A stretch of 22,522 nucleotides of DNA from Parachlorella kessleri. Its lineage: Eukaryota > Chlorophyta > Trebouxiophyceae > Chlorellales > Chlorellaceae. The number at the start of each line of letters is the position of its first letter. Within the stretch, counting starts at the first letter, position 1. Location: assembly GCA_001598975.1 (NCBI GenBank), contig BBXU01001980.1:1-22522 (forward strand). Direction: 5' to 3'. This document shows, piece after piece, positions 1 through 9,911 of this stretch. Under the pieces are notes generated by a model. That model saw nothing but the letters and a program-made list of their open reading frames with translations. It searched no databases and had not been told where the DNA came from. Made by a program: the position numbers and the translations under genes.

Positions 1-227
1 TTTGTCAAGGTTCCTATGAAGTGGGGCCGAAGGGGCAGCACCCAGGATGCAGTACTTTGGTCAGAAACTAAAAGCAGGAGCCCAGGGTGGACATAGTTCA
101 ATACTTTTGCAGCTGGTACACGACCATAGTACTTGTAACATGGTCAACACACACAGCTTGTGCAGCTTGCCTAGACTGGGAAGAAGCGTACCCCGCCCAT
201 CCACCGAAAATTGATGGGCTGTGTCAC

Positions 228-2580
228 CTGCATGATGGCTGCCACAACACCTGGGTCCGGGGTTGAGTCGTAGCCAGCAAACTCCCGGCTGCTGCCAATC
301 AGTAGCGAACCTGACGCGCTAGTGGTGGCTGTGAAAGTTATCTCGGCAGCTGTGGGTGGGCCGCTGCCGCTGCCTGGTGCTGGTGTTACACATGCTGCCG
401 CTGCTGCTGCCGCTGCTGCTGCCGCCGCTGATGTTGCCAGTGGCTGCTCAGGTTGGCCTGCTGTGGAAGCCCAGCCTGCAGCCACTGCAGCTGCCGCCAA
501 GGCAGGGGTGGCAGCCTCCCTTCGGCCACTGTCATAGTGCTGCAAAGCGCAACGCAGCACTTCCAGGGGTGTCGTTAGACGGCACTGCAAGACCGCAGCT
601 CTTGGCTTAGCCCAGCAGCGTGTGGGGCGAATAGGACCGAATAGGTGGGTCCTTGCCTGCCAGTAGCAGTCCCAAGGTCCAGGCATGGACAAGCTGGCAA
701 TGTTGTCCCTCGGCGAAACTCTGCCCAGGAGAGGTTGGTGAGGCGTGCAAGCCAGCATGAGGATCCTGCTCACCTTTGTGTACCCCATCTCCATTAGCCC
801 TCGTGATGTCTCCGGCATTGCATGAGGCCTGGGCATCTCCAAAAGTAGGCCTTTCCTAGGCTTCAAAGCCGCCGCCCAGTCCACTGTGCTGCCCTCCAGC
901 TGCCCTGCCAAGAAGTCTCCAGTCCAGGCGCCGGCGGCAACGACCACGCCATGGGCAGCATGCAGCCTGGTAGGGCATGACATGCCAAGGTATGACATAG
1001 CAGGGTTAGCAGGGGCGGCCAAATTGCAGGCAGGGGGGGTCAGCTGACAAGGCGTGATCAACGTGGCGTGAATGGCAGGGGCAACACGGCTAAGAAGAGA
1101 AGGGCGATTCGCATGTGCTCTTTGAACTTTGACGTCGTTGCCACCCTAGAAGGAAAACGTTGAACAGGAATCTAAGGGAATCATAAGTGGCGACACTCCC
1201 TGCAGTCACAACCCTTTGCTTAACCTCACCCTCACCCACCTGCGTGTTGTGGTTTGCAGGCCCGTGACCCTGCCTGTACTGTCAAAGAGCAGCGCCTCCG
1301 CCCGCTCATAGAACAGCTTGGAGAAGCGACGGCCCTGTGCCTCACAGGCGGCTTGCAGCGCCGCTGCCGTGCGTCTGCCATTGATTTGCAGGTCGTCCGG
1401 GACTAGCAAGGCGCTGCCCTCAGGTGGGAATGCGAGTGCCGGCTCCAGCCTGGCTGCAATGCCCGCCTCTGCCCATGTGGCTCTCACGCCTGCCTGGGAA
1501 AGCAGCTGCTGCCGCTGCTGGAGGGCAGTGCTCTCCTCTGCATTGGTCGCTATGAGCATGCTGCCTGTGGGCTGCAGGGGAAGCAAGCGATTACTTCACT
1601 GGTCAGCTCGACAGCAGATTACGTAAGGGGCATCAAGTGAACTCGTCGACGCACCAGACACGTGCCCGATATGGCTCATAGCACTGCCAGATAGGCAGGG
1701 GATCCCCGTTAGCGTTATTTCCTTGGGGACCACCTGGGTGATCGCTGTACGCGCTGCTAACTGCTCGCCCCATTTGCTGAAATTAGTGCAGGAGGAGCCT
1801 CCTTTTGGGTTTGTGAGGCTACAATCCAGCCCCATACATTGCGGCATTACAATGTTATGACATCCCATATAGGGCCATGAGCAGGTGGAGTGAGCTGAGA
1901 ACAGATAGTTCACGGTGGAGGACCGACGATGCAGCCCCTACCTGCAGCTCCACTGCCTCCTCGCTCAGCTGCGGAATGGATGCACCAGCCAGCCACTCCT
2001 CCCACAGCCGCTTGCTGTGCACAGCCAGGTCCCAAAGGGGGCTCGAGATGTCACGGTGAGCCAGCCACAAGTACCCTTGCCCCGCCCCAGTGGCCCCCGA
2101 GCAGGGCACCTGGAGGAAGAGCCACACACACGGGAGAACAGGATACCTACTGGCTAGACACAAATATCATAACATCTGGCATGCTTTTACCAGTGCAAGT
2201 GCAAGAGCTGCATATGCCAGGATGTATGCGGGTACTTGGCCCCAGCCTTGCTGCCACACCTGGCGGTCTAGCAGGGCCACAGACAACTGCCTGTCGGCCT
2301 GCAGCAGAGCCAGCGCCGTGCAAAGGCCTATGACACCGGCGCCAACTACCACAACATCAACCTGCAGGTCCCTCGCTGCCATAGCCATGTGCACTGTTGT
2401 ACGGCTGGCATGTCTGGCAGCTATTCCTTGAAAAACTGGCTTCCTGGAAAGGGGATGAACAGTCCTAGATGGGTGGGATGGATGGGGTGCTCGTTGCCCA
2501 TAACTTGGCCTTCCTGCACTTGGCTGCCAGCAGGGTCTACATACTTGGGGGCAACCTGTAAGCAAGGTAAGGATGGACAT
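228..2580 (-). CDS. FAD-dependent oxidoreductase (DAO fold), partial, plastid-targeted?
   Basis: Exons (minus): 2580-2260, 2109-1942, 1571-1240, 966-774 and 539-228; all joins keep frame, giving 442 residues. Residues 1-70 contain no Asp or Glu and are rich in Ser, Arg and Pro, like a chloroplast transit peptide; this is why I chose the ATG at 2580. The mature part opens with the dinucleotide-binding motif VVVVGAGVIG (GxGxxG at 80-85). Then come PCSGATGAGQGYLWLAHR, a GSMLIATNAEE strand, VVVAAGAWTG, LKPRKGLLLE, GLMEMGYTK and SGSLLIGSSREFAGYD. This order fits the plant/algal FAD-dependent oxidoreductase family related to glycine and D-amino-acid oxidases (I recall Arabidopsis At5g48440 as similar). 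The substrate is unknown. A spacer with 12 alanines lies just before the last block. The final 80-100 residues, which normally hold the second FAD-contact region, are not in the window. Family call firm, targeting inferred. Confidence 0.85.
393..428 (-). repeat. GCN triplet tract coding 12 alanines
   Basis: Thirty-six bases of GCG/GCA codons inside the last visible exon of the FAD oxidoreductase encode twelve alanines. The tract sits in a lineage-specific loop rich in Ala, Pro and Gly. Mixed codons suggest it is less slippage-prone than a pure repeat. Confidence 0.9.
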
Positions 2581-2904
2581 TGCTGGTAAGTCACCTGGGT
2601 GAACATCCCATGCTTGTACGCTTCTTGATCGTCCGTAGACGGAAGACTGGGCTTGGCGCCCTCCCCGTCACAGCACGCGGAGCAAGGGTAGTGCGATTTT
2701 GAGAGGAGCTATTTGTCCGCGTTTTCGTTTGCCAGTAAGACTTTCATACCACACTTGTAAAGCAACCGATCCATAGACGCGGGCATCGAGCCTTAGCAAG
2801 TCCCTTTTGGCTTTTGGCTTGACCAGGAGCTTGGGCGACTACTAGTTGCCGGCGGGTTACGGTTCCTAACAAAGATGCTGCCGTGAGGCTGGGCTTTACC
2901 TCAC
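2581..2904. promoter_or_regulatory. Divergent promoter region between FAD oxidoreductase and DnaJ-TPR gene
   Basis: About 320 bases separate two head-to-head start codons, so both promoters and both 5' leaders must fit here unless an upstream non-coding exon exists. I see no clear TATA box. A pyrimidine-rich CTTACAG at about 2553-2560 on the minus strand could be a 3' splice site inside the presumed transit peptide, which would move the FAD gene's start outward. Promoter function is inferred from position only. Confidence 0.5.
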
Positions 2905-5900
2905 ATGTCCGATACATACAGGCGGCAGAGCGGGCCACAGCCTGCCTCCACCGCAGACCTGCTGGCGCACCTCAAGTCCAGCCTCGGCTCTAACAGCAAG
3001 TCACCAAGAACGTATGCGGCCCTGGCAGCCGGCAAGGTCCCTGCTGGGCAGGCCAGACCGGGCAAAGGTGCCGACCAGCGGGCTCGAAACTCAGCGTTCT
3101 TCAACCGTCGAGACTCTCCAAGCCCTGACCTCCTTGCGAAGGTGTGGGGGCAGTGCAAGCCAGTAATAACGCTGACAGCTCCCTTGAAGTGTGCCAGCTT
3201 GCTACCCAGGGTACTGGATCAGTGAAGTGATCTAGTCTTGAAAAGCCCAAGGTGCAACTGAGTCCTGCTGATACATTGCGTTGCAGGTGGCATCACTGTT
3301 AAGGCAGTCCGACACCACGCAATCCAGCCGTGTTCCCCAGCTCATCTCTGGGCAGTCAAGGGCTGCTACTCCGCTAAGCTCCAACCGAAGCACCCCAGAG
3401 GAGTGTTTTGGCAGCGATAATGGCCACCAGTCCAGTGCAGCAGGCTGGGCTTCAGAAGCCTCCTTCACCAGACCAGCCTCGGTGACACCATCAGGCAAAT
3501 CTGCAGCTCGGGGCCTAGGCATCAAGCGGTCTGCCACAACCCCAGAGCCGCATTCTGCCCCTTTCAGCCTGCCGTCTTTGTGTCAACCCAACACATCCGC
3601 AGGCAGCCGCCCATGGCAGACTGCTGACAGCAGGGAGCCAAAGCCTGCATGGAGACAGGGGCACCGGGAGCCTGGGACGCCTGCACCTACACAGACCGAC
3701 CCCTCAGCTGTCTCAGCAGCAGCCGCTGACGCGGCGACACCGCCAGCCTGGTCCGAAGAGCTGCTGAACTGGATGCTGGCTGAGAAGGCAGAGTTGCTGC
3801 TTGAGGTGCAGCGCCTGCAGCGGCGGCAGGCGGAGGTGCAGCAGGAGTTGGACAGGGCGCGGGCGAGGGCGGCTGGGCCAGGATTGGAGCAGGAGGTGCA
3901 GCGCCTGAAGGTGGGTGGGAGTTGGTTGCTGAGCTGAATTGCATATTGAAATGGGGGCTGACACACTGTGGTATGCTTGGCTTAGAGCTGCCGCCCTGGT
4001 GGGAGGGGCTTCATTATCTTAACCATCATGACGTATGCGGCTTGGCCGAGTGGGTTTGAAGTGGCTGTTCAGTTTGACGTGGCTGTACAGGCTGGCCAAC
4101 TTCGCAAAGCGGTCGCAATTCCTCTACAATTTAATTAAGCAACATAGCCAGCAAACCTCAAATCCTTGCCGAGTTGTGCACCGGAATCCTTGCCGAGTTG
4201 TGCGATGTGCAGGCTGAACGCCGAGTGCTGCTTGAAAAGTTGCAGCACTTGGCACAGCAGGATGCTGAAAGCTCTGCCCTTCTTGAGCGCGCCCGCATGG
4301 AAAATGATGCCCTGACTACCGAGCTGGAACGAAGTCAGGAGGTGGGTGGGTCTGCTAACGAGCGCATTTACTGGGCATCTTCCATAACTTTCCCAGTAAG
4401 CGCAAAAGAGATGCACCAGGCTCCATGTACGTGGACTTTTTTAACCCTCGGGAGATATGTTGTATGCTTTTGTTTTGCAGGTTTGCAAGGAGATGCTAGC
4501 TGCCCGACGCGCCGCCCGTGACGCCCTATCGGAGATGTCTGCTCAGAATGCACGGCTGGTGTCAGCTTATGTTGAGAAGAAGCAGGAGGCTGCGGCGCTA
4601 CGAGAGGACCTGCGGCGTCAGCAGTGTGATGCAGAGGTGGGTCCTCAGATCTCAACAGGGTCCAAGGCATACCCTTGAAAGGATTGCTTTGGCTTTGGGT
4701 TGGGCCCCAGCTTGCAACTGTAGTACCTGCAGACTATCTGGGCAGATATGGTGTCCGCGGGAGAAGCTGTAGACGAAATGTTTGGGCAATATTCATGCAT
4801 GATAGTGGACATGCTGCCTTAGTGAGGTAGGCAACGGAGTACAGATGGAACAGAGTCTTGCTTTAGGGAATTTACACTTTGTCCTTCATTGCAGGCCAGG
4901 ATTCGTACCCTAGCGGAGGAGCTCCATACAACCCAGATCCAGTGTCTGACACTGAAGGAGCAGCTGTGCAGCCACATACACCTGCCTGCCACCTGTCACA
5001 CCGAGCAAGGGCACCATTCCCCAAGCAGGCAGAGCAGTCGCACTGAAGGCCTGCCAGAGCCCAGCCCAGCGTGCAGAACCAGCAGCACTCTGGACGAGGA
5101 GATATCAGGTGTTGACTTTGCCAGTGCCTTCGCCTCCCCTGTCCGACAGCGAGCTCCGCCAGCCCCTCACCAGCAGCAGAATGGTAAAGAGAATGCCATG
5201 TGGTCCGGCAACAGGGGTGCGATTAACAGCAGCGGGAGGGGAAAGAAGCCTCTGGCCCAGCAGGGGCACGAGGCAGGCCAAGCGCCTGTTGCGGCTATGC
5301 CTGCCGGCGAGCCTGCAATGGCCACCAAGCAGGGGAAGGGCGATTGGGACAAGGAGCGCTCGGAGCTACTCTCGCTTCTAGAGCGCCTGCAGCACCAGCT
5401 TTCGGCCAATGCTGAACAGCAAGCGGCCACCCCAGCCAAGCAGCCAGCCAATGCTAGGGAGGCTTCATGGCAGGGACAGCAGCAAGACGGTGTGCGACAG
5501 CCACTCCAGGCACATAAGATACCACAGGACCTGGAGCAAGAGTCATCCCCTAGCTTTGCAGCTGCTTTCGGCCTTCAGTCTCCCAGCGTGCAGCAGCCCT
5601 CTCCTAAGCGGAATGCCAGTGCGCAGGACATCAGCTCGCCCTTCCCTCCCCCCAATGAGGAGTCCTCTCCCGCTATGACACCTCTATCTCACTCCTCCGC
5701 CGCTTCCTCGGGCCCGACGCCTCGTCACTCACACTTCTCAGTACCTCGCTACTCTGCCTCCTGCTCCGAGCCGCTGTCCAGGGTTGGCATGTACAGCGAG
5801 CAGGAGAGCCGGGTGTACAGCAGCGCCGGCAGCTCCCGGAGGAGCACTCAAGCAGCCACACCACATAGTCGCCGGAGCAGCGGCATCAACCTCAGCAAGG

Positions 5901-8054
5901 TTTTTGAAGGCGCTGCCAGCAACAGGGCCAACAGCAGGGCTTCTACACCTGGTAGTGATGCGTCAGAGAGCTGTGCGGTGCCAGAGGCTGCCTACTATGC
6001 TGCCCATACTTCAGGGGCCGCTCGCCCTGACAGTGCTGGCCTGTGTTCTGAGCCTTCCAGCGCCTCTGATGATGGGGATGCTGGCATGTCTACACCACAT
6101 GCTGGAATGACAGGTTCACCTGCAGCGGCCTACCAGCCCACGCCCATCATCCCACCTATGGCCACTCCATTTGCCGCGCAGCCCCGGGAGGAGACCTGCT
6201 GCGAGCTTGGTGGCAGGATGGGGACAGCGCAGCAGTGCGCCCAGCAGCACCCATCACTGCGGCAGCATCAGCAGCCAGAGAATAGCGAGCTCAGGCCTGT
6301 GGGTATCAACAGCATGGAGGAGCACCCGGTTGTTGAAGGGCAGGGCACCCCTGAGGAGCAACGACTAGCAGCAGCTGAGGAGCGCAATGCTGTTTTAGAG
6401 GTGTGTCCGACCTTCTCTCTGAAACATGTATCCGGACGTGTGACTCCACTGTAGCCTCCCAAATTGCAATCTTGGGCTCGATGGTGTGTGTCAAAGCACT
6501 GTCCCGTGCTTTGCAAGCAACAACTGGCGAGTCCACACTCTTGGTTGCTCCAGGCGGAGGTGCAGCACTTACGCCAGCTGCAGCATGAGGCAGAGGAGCA
6601 GGCCAGACAGGATGAGCAGCGTCGCCAGATTGACCAGCACAAACAGGTACGATACTATGCTGCATGAAGCTGTGCTTAATTTATTTTAGAACCTGCAACG
6701 GCAGCAGCACAGAGGTGTGTTGCAGAGTTGTCGTCCTTTCTGTCAAAGGCCATCTTGGGTGTGCTTTAGCTGACCCAAGCCAACAACATGTCCTGGTGCC
6801 TCAGGCACTCCTGTGCATCCTCTTGTGCTGCAGGCAGGTAACGCTGCCTTCCAGCAACATCGTTATGAACAGGCAGTGCTGGAGTATGCAGCTGGGCTTG
6901 AGATCTGTTCGGCAGCTAAGAACGCCGCAGCTTCAGCCGTGCTCTTCTGCAATAGGGCAGCTGCACTCCATGCAATGGGCAGGTAAGGTTGCCCCCCCAA
7001 TCCAGTCAACAACTACTTTCACTGACCGTGGCAGCGCTATTTGCACTCATTTCCTTTCAACCTTTGCCTTGCGTCACCCAGCAGCCATGTTCAGCTGGTA
7101 AAGTGCGAGCCAGACTACCATTATGACTATCATCATTGCATAGCATTCAAAGTCATCGCTCAGGCACAGTTCCTTAGGATTTTACAGGTATCTTGAGGCC
7201 GTGGCAGACTGTTTCCGAGCAGAGCAGCAGGATGCCAGCTATGCTCGCCTGTACCACCGCCGGGCTGATGCATACTGTGCTGTGGGTGCATACGATGCCG
7301 CTTCACAGGTGTGTTGCAATGCAGTCGAAATGCTTGTTGCTATTTCACCATGTTGGCTATAGGTTTCTCATTACCTGCCGCAAATTTGCGGGCTGCCCAC
7401 ATTGTAGGAGTGGGGAGCAAATTGAATGCTTCTGTAATGCTTCAACCATTTGATACAGAGGGCATTGCGCACAGAAACATCGTCGCTAAGAGGGCGCTCT
7501 TGACAAGGCCGATGGCGGCTGTCTACTTTCGGTGCAGGACCTGGCCCAGCTTGTGCAGATGGGCTGTGGTCGGGAGGTGCAGGCGCGGCTGCAGGAGGTG
7601 CAGCACAAGCTCAAAGCGCAGTACCCAGTCAACCACTACGCTGTGCTGGGTGTGAAATCATCAGCCAACCTTGCCGAGATCAAAACAGCATACAGGTGTG
7701 AGGTTCATGAGAAGAGGCTCGGCCTATTGGGGCCAAGCTGTCAAGTGAAACAGCGCTGCCACATCAAATTTTTACTTTGCGGCAAGGCATGCTTTCAGCG
7801 ATGCTTGTGAGATAGCTACATATCTGCTCAGTGTGCAAGGGACTTACCCGGTACTCTCACCTCTTTGCAGGGCCTTGGCATTGAAGTTCCACCCTGATAA
7901 GGCTGGCCAGGGGCTGCCACATGCTGCTGCTGACGCGATTTTCAAGCTGGTCACAGCAGCCAATGCCACCCTTTCAGACGCAGAGAAGCGCCGCGCGCAT
8001 GATCTGCAGTGCCTCAGGCACAAGTACCGTCGCTTCTACTCTTATCATTTCTGA
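2905..8054 (+). CDS. Coiled-coil / TPR / J-domain co-chaperone (DnaJ, Hsp40 class C)
   Basis: Exons: 2905-3141, 3287-3910, 4213-4341, 4481-4636, 4895-6400, 6554-6646, 6834-6982, 7188-7308, 7538-7695 and 7871-8054; total 3357 nt, 1118 residues, every join in frame. Residues 1-240 are polar and disordered. About 240-400 form a heptad-rich coiled coil, beginning WSEELLNWMLAEKAELLLEV. About 400-885 are Ser/Pro/Gln/Ala-rich low complexity. A charged helix follows, then about three TPRs at 917-1020 (GNAAFQQHRYEQAVLEYAAG, NRAAALHAMGRYLEAVADCF, YHRRADAYCAVGAYDAASQ). The J domain is at 1037-1105 with the catalytic HPD at 1065-1067 in ALALKFHPDK. TPR plus J matches DNAJC7-type proteins; the roughly 1100-residue length recalls the plant TPR15/TPR16 DnaJ proteins. 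The J domain should stimulate an Hsp70 ATPase, and the TPRs could dock Hsp70 or Hsp90 tails (family knowledge). No TGTAA signal follows the stop, so a further exon is possible. Confidence 0.9.
4161..4203 (+). repeat. Tandem duplication, 24-bp period, next to a 3' splice site
   Basis: The 19 bases AATCCTTGCCGAGTTGTGC at 4161-4179 recur exactly at 4185-4203. They lie at the end of intron 2 of the DnaJ-TPR gene, ten bases before my chosen exon start at 4213. If the exon began earlier, the repeat would encode ILAELC twice, but no upstream AG gives the correct phase. Confidence 0.85.
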
Positions 8055-8676
8055 ATCGGCATGTCCGCCACCGGGTCTCATGCTCACGTGCTCATCGGTC
8101 TGTTTTTGCTTGTGCTTCACTCTAGGAGCCTCAGGCTGAAACTGCTGATTCTTGCAAACAACCTCGCTCTGGAGCTATGCCGTCTTTGCTACAGGTGTTT
8201 CTCGTCTCCATATACAATGTACAGTCTATTAGCTTGTATCTGGCTTTGTGAGGCATGGCAAACTCATGTTGCGGCCGCCAGACCAGCTATGTCTGCAGCG
8301 GCACTAGGTGTTGCACACGGTATATGGAAGCCTGGTACGCCCTTACATATCTTAAAGCCTTGCTGGTCAAGAACTTAACAGAAGGTGAAAGGCACACTGG
8401 AAAGGCAGGCATGCGCCTCCGCCCGATGACCAAGTGTGACTACTCTCCAGCTGCAATGTCTTTTGCTCCGTCATCGTTCTCATCTGCCTCAGATTTCCAG
8501 CTCTTACTAGCGAGTGGGGTGCTGTGGCGGATTTAAGCGAGTTCCTGCAGGTTGTTGAGTGGCCGACTGTCATACCTCGGCTCGCTTAAAGCCTTTGTCT
8601 GCTCGCTGAGTTAAGCGCAACTGCGATCGTGAGCCAGCCAGCTGTTACTGATCACTGCGCTCTGATAGAGCCTTGG
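8055..8676 (+). other. Intergenic: DnaJ-TPR 3' region and PLAC8 upstream region
   Basis: About 620 bases with no supported gene. Short open frames here, including a hydrophobic one at 8061-8378, resemble no family I know. No TGTAA polyadenylation signal is present on the plus strand. The right half carries the TTTAAGCGAG inverted repeat listed separately. Confidence 0.5.
8532..8617. promoter_or_regulatory. Inverted repeat TTTAAGCGAG plus a third half-site upstream of PLAC8
   Basis: TTTAAGCGAG at 8532-8541 is matched by its exact reverse complement CTCGCTTAAA at 8581-8590, with 39 bases between. A third TTAAGCG core lies at 8611-8617. All three are within 150 bases upstream of the PLAC8 start codon. 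The sequence fact is certain; a role as protein-binding sites is inferred. Confidence 0.4.
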
Positions 8677-9419
8677 ATGGCGTACCTGCAACAGCCGGGC
8701 GGTGGCTCCAGCTCTTGGGTGGTTGCTAGCTCAGCGCTGGCACCCAAAGGCAGATGGCAAAGCTCGGTGCTGGGCTGCTGGAGCGACTGGGGGACCTGCT
8801 GCTACGGTCTTTTCTGCCTGCCGTGCTTGTATGGCAGCATCGCTACTCGCACACAGGGAGGTGGCTGCCTGCAGCCCAGCTGCCAGTACTGTTTCTTAAG
8901 CTTCATATGCCTCTGCGCATGTAAGTGGGATGCAGCCTTTGGTGCACTAATTTCAAGGTATGCGTTTAGCGGTTCTAACAGGTGGGCAACCCTGATGCAG
9001 GCCTCGCAAAAGACAGCCGGCGGCATATCAGAGAACGCTTCAACCTTGAGGCAGCTCCCTGCAGGGACAGCGTGACACACTGTGTCCTCGGCCCCTGCGC
9101 AGGCACGTTACTTGAAACTGTAGTGGTATGCACTGGGCTGATTTCCTGAGCTGCTGCTAGGTGTCAGCTGAACTGATAAAGCTATGACTTGTGCTGCAGT
9201 TTGCCAGGAGGCTAGAGAGCTCAAGGTGAGCCAATCTGCCGTTCTGCAGCACTTCTGTTTGCAAGCAATCATGACCTGGTGACAAGTTTTACAGTGTGTC
9301 TGCAATTCCTCTGACAAACGTCGTGGTACATGCTGCAGACACGGAAGTTGCTGGCGTACGAGCCACCCGCGGCACAATATCTCACTGCAACAGTGCCGCC
9401 ACAGCAGCAGAGGACCTAG
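8677..9419 (+). CDS. PLAC8-family cysteine-rich protein
   Basis: Exons: 8677-8920, 9001-9102, 9200-9225 and 9339-9419; 453 nt, 150 residues, all phases agree. The PLAC8 pattern is clear: a Trp-rich lead (GCWSDWGTCCYG), the core LFCLPCLYGSIA, cysteine clusters (GGGCLQPSCQYC, FICLCAC), then RHIRERFNLEAAPCRDSVTH, CVLGPCAVCQEARELK and a short Gln-rich tail. Family members include plant fruit-weight/cell-number regulators, PCR metal-transport proteins and animal placenta-specific 8. They are usually small and membrane-associated through a Cys-rich hydrophobic segment, and this length is typical. The ATG at 8677 is the first in the frame after a stop at 8587. Intron 2 begins with GC (CAG/GCACGT) instead of GT; using the nearby GT would bring a stop after five codons. 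Exon 3 is only 26 nt but carries the conserved CQEARELK. Precise function unknown. Confidence 0.85.
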
Positions 9420-9911
9420 GCATAGGCATATTCCTCGACACGTAACCTTCGGCAGATCTGGGCTATTTGCACCTGGAGTAGGGGATCAGCGCACCTTTTA
9501 ACGATCGTACCAAGTGTGGAGAAGGACTGTCTTTACCCATATTCCATTGAAGGTGTGATATATGTGACAGCACGAGTGAGACAGCAGTATGGCGGATGCC
9601 AGCTGCATCGTCAGCAAAGCCGAAAGTAGGGAAATGGTACACCTGCAATGGGCTTTCCTCCTTAAAGTAACCAGCATGGCCAGGACCACCCCTAACGGAT
9701 TCATTCCATGCATCTCTGCACACCTGGACGTTCGGCTTTCAATGCCTAAGGTCAGTAATGCTGGGATACATTTGTGCTGCGATGTGTTAGACAAACAACC
9801 TCTAAGAATATCGGACAAAGGCATGCTGGGCCCTTCGGCTACACCTTCTTGCAGCCACGCCCTCTAGTCCAGGCTGCCTGCTCTCAGCGCAAGCAGCCCT
9901 ACCAGGTGTCA
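9420..9911. other. Tail-to-tail intergenic between PLAC8 and HUS1
   Basis: About 490 bases hold the 3' untranslated regions of the two convergent genes. Open frames on both strands (for example 9589-9867 plus) show no recognisable family. I found no TGTAA signal on either strand, so the polyadenylation sites remain unplaced. Confidence 0.5.

Noticed and set aside
322..610. Plus-strand frames with poly-Ala and Leu/Pro-rich runs
   Set aside because: They are antisense to the last FAD oxidoreductase exon; the GCN tract keeps several frames open. The minus-strand reading has the conserved motifs.
8061..8378. Hydrophobic plus-strand open frame after the DnaJ stop
   Set aside because: No family resemblance, no splice or start support; likely 3' UTR or spacer.
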